From the NCBI GenBank assembly GCA_002339725.1, contig DDKN01000034.1, positions 1-27,926 of the forward strand: a stretch of 27,926 bases of DNA. Direction: 5' to 3'. The notes under the pieces are model-generated. The model was not told the origin of the DNA and did no database searches. It saw only the letters and a program-made list of their open reading frames with translations. The position numbers and the translations under genes were made by a program. Below are positions 23,544 through 27,926 of this stretch, piece after piece (the first letter of the stretch is position 1; each line of letters begins with the position of its first letter). The stretch comes from Thiobacillus sp. UBA2597. GTDB lineage: Bacteria > Pseudomonadota > Gammaproteobacteria > Burkholderiales > Thiobacillaceae.

Positions 23544-24011
23544 TTACTCGGTCGGGAAGCCCTTGGCTTTCCACTCGGGGAAACCGCCGCGGAACCAGTG
23601 GATCTTCTTGTAGCCGGCCTTGGACGCCACCGCCGAGGCCTTGTAGCTCTTCCAGCACTCGCCGGCATTGCAATACATAATGATGACGGCATTCTTGTCG
23701 GCCGGCAGTTTGCTCAGGTCGAAGCTGTCCTGGCTCGCATCGAAGTCGGGCGCCTTGGCGCTCTTCTCCTTGTAGGGCACGCTGATGGCACCCTTGATGT
23801 GGGCTTCGGCATATTCGTTGGCCACCCGGGTATCCACCATCACGCCCCCCTTGGCCTGCAACTCCTTGGCCTTGTCGGCATTCACCAGGGTGACGCCAGC
23901 CAGCGACTCGGGGGTCATGGCAGCAACGGCATGGGTGGCGGGCAAGGCGAAAGCCACGGCGGCGACAAGACCGAACATCAGGTTTTTCAGATCAATTGAT
24001 TGGGTTTGCAT
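23544..24011 (-). CDS. Periplasmic single-domain rhodanese
   Basis: Sulfurtransferase-type protein of 155 aa with a signal peptide (hydrophobic MFGLVAAVAFALPATHAVAA, likely cut near residue 31). Rhodanese landmarks are VMVDTRVANEYAEAHIKGAI and the active loop MYCNAGECWKS. Cys114 is the expected persulfide site. In place of the usual CxxGxR loop it has CxxGxC, with Cys119 five residues on. HWFRGGFPEWKAKGFP is the typical C-terminal block. The ATG at 24011 has GGAG 8 nt upstream; a longer in-frame start is rejected because it disrupts the signal peptide. It is monocistronic. Its sulfur donor is unknown. Confidence 0.9.
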   Translation of the reverse strand: MQTQSIDLKNLMFGLVAAVAFALPATHAVAAMTPESLAGVTLVNADKAKELQAKGGVMVDTRVANEYAEAHIKGAISVPYKEKSAKAPDFDASQDSFDLSKLPADKNAVIIMYCNAGECWKSYKASAVASKAGYKKIHWFRGGFPEWKAKGFPTE

Positions 24012-24411
24012 CGTTTCACTCCATCTTAAAGCACGCATTGGAATCGGCGCCTCGGCTCTCCCCCACGTTCTCGGCAAACCCGGTGGTTACCTGTGCACCA
24101 GCCTATGATGACGCGGCCTGCGTCGTCAGATGCCAGTATCGTTCAATTCCGTGCCCGGCAAAATCGTCTTGAATACTTACTTCTGCCGTGCGTAGAAACC
24201 CTTAAGCTCAACGCTATTGCTCGGTGCGTTGCGCGCGCATTTGGCAGCCCCTGCACGGCTGGCCGACTAGGGCTGATTTCGCGCAGAACCAAGCCACGCC
24301 AGCCAGCGTAGTCAAACCGGCGGCCGATTCCCATCGATTGAGTGGGACGTGCTGCAGCCAAACCGACGCGTGTTGCCGGCCCGCAACAGGCCGGCGCTCG
24401 GGAATTGAGCC
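24012..24411. other. 400-bp stretch without a convincing gene
   Basis: Between the rhodanese start and the stop of the EAL-like/HDOD gene. Base composition is noticeably less GC-rich than its neighbours. Only short open frames exist, without ribosome sites or recognisable products. The left 90 bp is the rhodanese leader. The right end has a 7-bp inverted repeat, GCCGGCC/GGCCGGC (24375-24381 and 24389-24395), which may end the EAL-like/HDOD transcript although it lacks a T-run. I see no tRNA or repeat array. It could be a decayed gene or a small-RNA locus. Confidence 0.5.
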
Positions 24412-25725
24412 TCAGACGAGCAGCTCTTCGGCCCAGATCAGGGCCTCGACATGCGCCAGATTGACCTCTTCGGCCGAGCGGCCAACGCTGTCCGCCAAGG
24501 CCTCGATGGCCGGCTGATCGAAGCTTTCGCAGGCCTCGGCCAGCTGCAGATAGGGGGCGAACGGGCCGCGCCGGCGCAGCAGGGCCTCGACCACATCCTG
24601 CGGCAGGTTGAGACCCTCGATAGCCCGTGACATGGGCAGGTTGAGCAGGGCATCGAGCAGCGACAGCATGCCGACCAGGAACAGCCGCCCCCGCTCGGCG
24701 GCCGGGATCTTGCCCTGGCCGAGGTTTTCGACAAAACGCGCACGCACCACGGCGTGCTTGAGCAATGCCAGGCTGCGGGCGTCCGCCTCGCCGCCGGCGA
24801 ACAACAGCAGGGTCAGCCAGCGATAAAGCTGCTCATGGCCCAGGTACATGACGGCATGGCCGATCGACTGGATGGGCTGATTCAGCATCAGGGCGGGCGA
24901 GTTGAGATAGCGCAACAGCTTGTAGCTCAAACCGGCATCGGTCTTGAATTTCGCTTCGAGCACCGCGATCTCGGCCCCGCCCATCACTTCGTTGAGCAGT
25001 TCCATGATGCGCAGCCGGCTGCCGTAGAGACGATGCACCGCGGCCGGCTGCAAGCCGGTCAGGTGATAGCCCTGAAACAGCTGGAACCCGGTCTTCTTGC
25101 AGGCCCGGAACGCCTCATCGCTATCCACGCCGGTGGCGATGAGGCGGGCCGCGGGGTAACGCGCGCGTGCCCGGTCGTAGCGCTGCGCCAGGCCCAGTGC
25201 ATCACTCTGATTGACATCGATCCGCACGTAACGCCAAAGCGCAGCGGGCACTGCGGCCGCCGCCTCGCCATCGCTGTCGTTCAGCGCCAGGCGCGCACCC
25301 AGGCTGGCCAGATCCAACAAGCGATCCCTGCCCGCCTCCGACAGCCTGGCCAGATCGCGCGGCACCAACACCATGCTGGACGGCAGCTGTTGCAGCGACA
25401 GGTTCTCCAAAGTCGCCGACTCGACGGCGAGGAAACTCAGGTAGCGATCGCCCAGCGCCTGTTGCAGGCCCGAGGTGCGTACGCTGGCCAGCAGCCATTC
25501 GTCCCGCATCTGCTGCAGGCTTTCGGCCCCGGCTGTGACCGGCACCGGGATGTTTTGCTGCATGCCGAATTCATAGCCGATCAGGCGATAGCCGACATCG
25601 AGGATGGGCTGACGGGTCAAAAACCGCAGCGGACCGGCGCCGCGTCGGCCATTGACGGCCTGTGTCCCTGAACCGGTGTGCTTGAGCAGATGCAGATGCT
25701 TGGCCGATGCCGCTTTTTCCCTCAT
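24412..25725 (-). CDS. EAL-like / HDOD two-domain regulatory protein
   Basis: Protein of 437 aa resembling YuxH-type EAL-HDOD proteins. Residues about 33-230 keep the EAL fold outline (FLTRQPILDVGYRLIGYEFG, then LIATGVDSDEAFRACKKTGF and QLFQGYHLTG). The catalytic EAL triplet is EFG and metal ligands are not evident, so phosphodiesterase activity is unlikely. Residues about 236-430 are an HDOD domain (FKTDAGLSYKLLRYLNSPAL, AVMYLGHEQLYRWLTLLLFA), without HD hydrolase residues. Such proteins act in c-di-GMP-linked or motility signalling. The ATG lies 3 nt after the DUF1631 stop, indicating an operon. The ribosome site is weak. Confidence 0.88.
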   Translation of the reverse strand: MREKAASAKHLHLLKHTGSGTQAVNGRRGAGPLRFLTRQPILDVGYRLIGYEFGMQQNIPVPVTAGAESLQQMRDEWLLASVRTSGLQQALGDRYLSFLAVESATLENLSLQQLPSSMVLVPRDLARLSEAGRDRLLDLASLGARLALNDSDGEAAAAVPAALWRYVRIDVNQSDALGLAQRYDRARARYPAARLIATGVDSDEAFRACKKTGFQLFQGYHLTGLQPAAVHRLYGSRLRIMELLNEVMGGAEIAVLEAKFKTDAGLSYKLLRYLNSPALMLNQPIQSIGHAVMYLGHEQLYRWLTLLLFAGGEADARSLALLKHAVVRARFVENLGQGKIPAAERGRLFLVGMLSLLDALLNLPMSRAIEGLNLPQDVVEALLRRRGPFAPYLQLAEACESFDQPAIEALADSVGRSAEEVNLAHVEALIWAEELLV

Positions 25726-25728
25726 GAC

Positions 25729-27231
25729 TCAGGCTGCCTTGCTGTCGGATTTGGTTTTATGCCCGGCCGCCGTCGCCTGCATCAACAGGGCATGGCATTT
25801 GACCAGGTCGGTGAAAAACTTGTCGCGCACCTCGCCGGCAATCCCGGCCTGCTCGATGAGATGCTTCAGGCGCTTAAGCAGATTGGGCAGCGAAGCGGTC
25901 AGATCGGCCCGGCGCTGGCTCCAGGTCGTCGGCTCCAGGCTGGCGATCAAATCGCGCAGTACCGCCTCGGCCTCGGCCGGCTCGGCCTGGCGCACCACCC
26001 CGGCCCAATGCTCGGTGAGAAAAGCCACCATGGCACCGGGAATCCGGTGGCCTGCCAGGGCAGCCTGGACTTGGCTCGGGGCAGCCAATGCGCTTTTGTC
26101 TGCAGCCTGGCCGGATGTTGGCGTCGGCACCGGCAGATCGGCCAGGGCCGCAGCGAATGCCGCGACCGGATCGGCGTCGGCCGCTTGCAGGGCTTCGATC
26201 AGGCCGGCGACCTGGGCTTTGACCAGCACTGTCTGGCCCGCCTCGCTGCAGGCGAGCACGCTCAACCGCTCCAGCAGCAGGCGCACCGGATGCGTTGTTT
26301 GTCGCAAGACCTGCTCGGGTGCCTGCAGCGCGGCCTGCAGGGCCGGCAGTTGCAGACGGCCGAGGCGCGCCTGCCAATCGGCCGCCAGCGCCGGCACAAA
26401 GACCTTGGTCTCGAACCAGATGGCCAGCCAATCCAGCACCACCTTGTCGGTCGCACTCAGAGATAGCTGCGCCGCCTGGCCGATTCGACGCAGCAGGGAA
26501 TGCGCCGGCTCCAAACCCGTGGGGCCCAGGCCGAGCCGGGCAGCGGCCCCGGCATCGCCCTGGCGCAACCGGATCAGTGCCTGCTTAAGATCGAGTTCGG
26601 TAGCCGGCGTGTCGATCGGAAGCGGGGCGGGCTGGGCCAGGCTTTGCCGCATGAGCCAGTCTTGGCAGACGCTGGCCACGGTGCCGACCGGGTTTTTGGC
26701 CGGCAGGCCCAGCTTCAATTCGGGCAGGACCTGGCGTTCCGCGAGAAACTGGTTGAGAGTCTGATAGACCGGCCTGATCTGAGATGGCAGATATTCGGTC
26801 AGCAGGGGCAGCAGGCTTTGGCGGATCGGCCGGGCCAGCCCGCTGCCGCGCATGGCCTCGACCACTGCGCGCGCCACGTGCTGCGGACCGAACGGCAAGT
26901 CATGCCAGACCCGCCTGCCAAGGAGCGATTCGCAGCGCCGATCCAGGCTGTAGAGTTCACCCTTGCAGGCCAGGGCGATGGCCTGGGCCAGGGTGTCGGG
27001 CGCCGCGAAGTCGTAATGCATGTCATCGTCCATCAGGCCGGCTTGTGCCACCCCCCTGGACTGGACGGCCGCATTGGGCTCGGCCGGCTGGCCGGCGGGA
27101 TGCAGCGCGGCCGCGAGTCGCTCCCGGAACGCGGTTTCCAGGTCGCCATGCCGATGGCGTAACACACCCAGGGTTTGCTCATACAACTCGAGCGCGCTAT
27201 CCGGACCGACCCACGGCCGCGCCTCGAGCAA
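25729..27231 (-). CDS. DUF1631 family protein, start uncertain
   Basis: Large, mostly helical cytosolic protein of unknown function. Family features are LGVLRHRHGDLETAFRERLA near the N-terminus, LYSLDRRCESLLGRRV, LPLLTEYLPSQIRPVYQTLN, LSATDKVVLDWLAIWFETKV and a C-terminal TWSQRRADLTASLPNLLKRL. From memory the family is usually near 700 aa or longer, so the 500 aa here are short, mainly in the middle. The first standard start codon is a TTG at 27231 with poor spacing to its ribosome site. Yet family-like, GC3-rich coding sequence runs on in frame to about 27303 (CRDAALTCLPAAFSATLADA) with no ATG, GTG or TTG before the in-frame stop at 27403-27405. The native start may be lost at a junction or may be a rare codon. 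It is followed by the EAL-like/HDOD gene. Confidence 0.75.
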   Translation of the reverse strand: MLEARPWVGPDSALELYEQTLGVLRHRHGDLETAFRERLAAALHPAGQPAEPNAAVQSRGVAQAGLMDDDMHYDFAAPDTLAQAIALACKGELYSLDRRCESLLGRRVWHDLPFGPQHVARAVVEAMRGSGLARPIRQSLLPLLTEYLPSQIRPVYQTLNQFLAERQVLPELKLGLPAKNPVGTVASVCQDWLMRQSLAQPAPLPIDTPATELDLKQALIRLRQGDAGAAARLGLGPTGLEPAHSLLRRIGQAAQLSLSATDKVVLDWLAIWFETKVFVPALAADWQARLGRLQLPALQAALQAPEQVLRQTTHPVRLLLERLSVLACSEAGQTVLVKAQVAGLIEALQAADADPVAAFAAALADLPVPTPTSGQAADKSALAAPSQVQAALAGHRIPGAMVAFLTEHWAGVVRQAEPAEAEAVLRDLIASLEPTTWSQRRADLTASLPNLLKRLKHLIEQAGIAGEVRDKFFTDLVKCHALLMQATAAGHKTKSDSKAA

Positions 27232-27356
27232 ACCCTTGAGGGCATCGGCCAGGGTGGCGGAAAAGGCTGCCGGCAGGCAGGTCAGCGCGGCGTCGCGGCA
27301 ATGCCCGATAGGGATGAAAAGATTGGATGCGACGAAGTGAATGAGACAAAAAGGTC

Positions 27357-27396
27357 GCGGGAAGAGGCGGGATGTAGCGGGAAATAGCGGTAAGCT
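27357..27396. repeat. Four tandem 10-bp repeats (iteron/arm-site-like)
   Basis: GCGGGAAGAG, GCGGGATGTA, GCGGGAAATA and GCGGTAAGCT follow each other with an exact 10-bp period. The period places each unit on the same DNA face, as in integrase arm-type sites, iterons or multi-operator regions. They lie in the AT-richer junction between the DUF1631 gene and the phage-type gene. Confidence 0.6.
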
Positions 27397-27430
27397 GTTG
27401 ATTTATACGGGAAAATGTCGCTGTTGAACG

Positions 27431-27460
27431 GCGAGCACAAGGTGGGGCGGGCGTGCTCGC
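27431..27460. repeat. 8-bp inverted repeat in the junction region
   Basis: GCGAGCAC (27431-27438) and GTGCTCGC (27453-27460) are exact complements with a 14-nt loop. No T-run follows directly. It could be an operator or structural element of the junction. Confidence 0.4.
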
Positions 27461-27472
27461 ATTGCATGCGAC

Positions 27473-27502
27473 AAAAAACGCGCTGAAACCATGCGCGCAG
27501 CG
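27473..27502 (-). terminator. Weak terminator after the phage-type gene
   Basis: On the minus strand CGCTG (27502-27498) pairs with CAGCG (27485-27481) around a 12-nt loop; CGTTTTTTG follows. The stem is short, so this is tentative. Confidence 0.4.
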
Positions 27503-27506
27503 TCCG

Positions 27507-27926
27507 TCAGGGCGCTTTTTTGTGGGCGATGTAGGACTTCGTGCGGGCGAGTTCGGCTTCATCGAGGTCGGACAGGGAGGTCTTGCCGAAGGTGCGTTCG
27601 ATGTAGGGCTGGTAGCAGCGCTCGTCGCCGAGCTGGTTCTTGCAGCGGGCCTTGATGTAGGCGATCTGGCGGGCTCGCCAGGCTGGATCGCGCATCGGGG
27701 CGGTCTTCATGCCGTCGATTTGAGCGCGCTTCTGCATGAGCCACTGGAGCGCCTCTTCATAGCGGGCGGAGGGCAGGTAGTGGTAGCTCGTGACCTGAAA
27801 TTTCCTTTTAAATGAAGACCATGCAGCGGCATGGGTGAGCGGCTTGGCGCGCACGCGGATGGTGTTGTGGGCGCTGATCCAGGCGTTGAGGAGCTCTGTG
27901 AGCTTCCGCGGATTCAACCACGAAGT
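27507..27926 (-). CDS. Phage-type protein with ORF6C-like domain, 5' end outside window
   Basis: The last 139 residues of a protein whose frame is open to the window edge; the TTG at 27917 is probably not the start. The segment LTELLNAWISAHNTIRVRAK through FKRKFQVTSYHYLPSARYEE and ALQWLMQKRAQ resembles the ORF6C domain found at the C-terminus of phage antirepressor-like proteins. The tail (CKNQLGDERCYQPYIERTFG) is unrecognised. In such proteins the N-terminal half is often a Bro-N, AntA or KilA-N type DNA-binding domain, which would lie outside. The assignment is by pattern only. It points to a prophage or integrated element starting here. Confidence 0.55.
   Translation of the reverse strand, partial: TSWLNPRKLTELLNAWISAHNTIRVRAKPLTHAAAWSSFKRKFQVTSYHYLPSARYEEALQWLMQKRAQIDGMKTAPMRDPAWRARQIAYIKARCKNQLGDERCYQPYIERTFGKTSLSDLDEAELARTKSYIAHKKAP

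Noticed and set aside
24093..24361. Two 72-aa open frames in the gap upstream of the rhodanese gene
   Set aside because: They overlap on opposite strands, lack ribosome sites and give no recognisable sequence.
27453..27815. 120-aa open frame on the plus strand at the right edge
   Set aside because: It is antisense to the ORF6C-like frame, which has the better motif content, and has no ribosome site.

Overview
The window is high-GC (roughly two thirds G+C), tightly packed bacterial chromosome. The gene set (EttA, SlyX, DUF2288, DUF1841, DUF2784, DUF1631, a six-gene Rnf operon followed by nth, DsrE-like proteins, a periplasmic rhodanese, and FNR-type regulation) fits a betaproteobacterium, plausibly a Nitrosomonadales/Rhodocyclales relative with sulfur or redox metabolism. 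The genus cannot be settled from sequence reading alone.

Layout. 1-4214: housekeeping genes, namely the 3' part of ettA, convergent slyX and DUF2288, a DgcZ-like diguanylate cyclase and pyrD. 4236-6285: a compact regulatory island with an ECF sigma factor, an anti-sigma factor carrying a C-terminal periplasmic DsrE-like domain, and a divergent gene for a secreted DsrE-like protein. Between the sigma gene and the secreted gene lie two mirror-image ECF-type promoters. 6335-8418: alanine dehydrogenase, a 36-residue membrane protein behind an FNR-type promoter, a tandem CDGSH protein and a DUF2784 membrane protein. 8436-15980: the rnfABCDGE-nth-FIST-DUF1841 transcription unit, with five consecutive 4-bp ATGA overlaps. 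16017-18706: a PduO-type cobalamin adenosyltransferase, then an opposing pair made of a ParA-like ATPase and an HTH/2Fe-2S/flavin-reductase fusion. 18763-21764: recJ and an MgtC/SapB-family membrane protein, ended by a strong bidirectional terminator. 21778-25725: a chemoreceptor, a periplasmic rhodanese, a 400-bp gap and an EAL-like/HDOD protein. 25729-27926: a DUF1631 protein with no obvious start codon, a short junction with 10-bp tandem repeats, and the 3' part of a phage-type (ORF6C-like) gene running off the edge.

How they may work together. The strongest candidate for an undescribed system is the ECF/anti-sigma-DsrE/secreted-DsrE island. Sensor domain and secreted protein are homologous, sit in the same compartment and share a cysteine. 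Both transcription units have the same promoter signature (TGGAATAAAT, then CGTCT after a 17-nt spacer counted from GGAAT), which predicts autoregulation and co-induction. A second candidate is the ParA plus HTH-ferredoxin-reductase pair, driven by a promoter that predicts a nearly leaderless mRNA. The right edge looks like the boundary of an integrated element abutting the 5' end of the DUF1631 gene.
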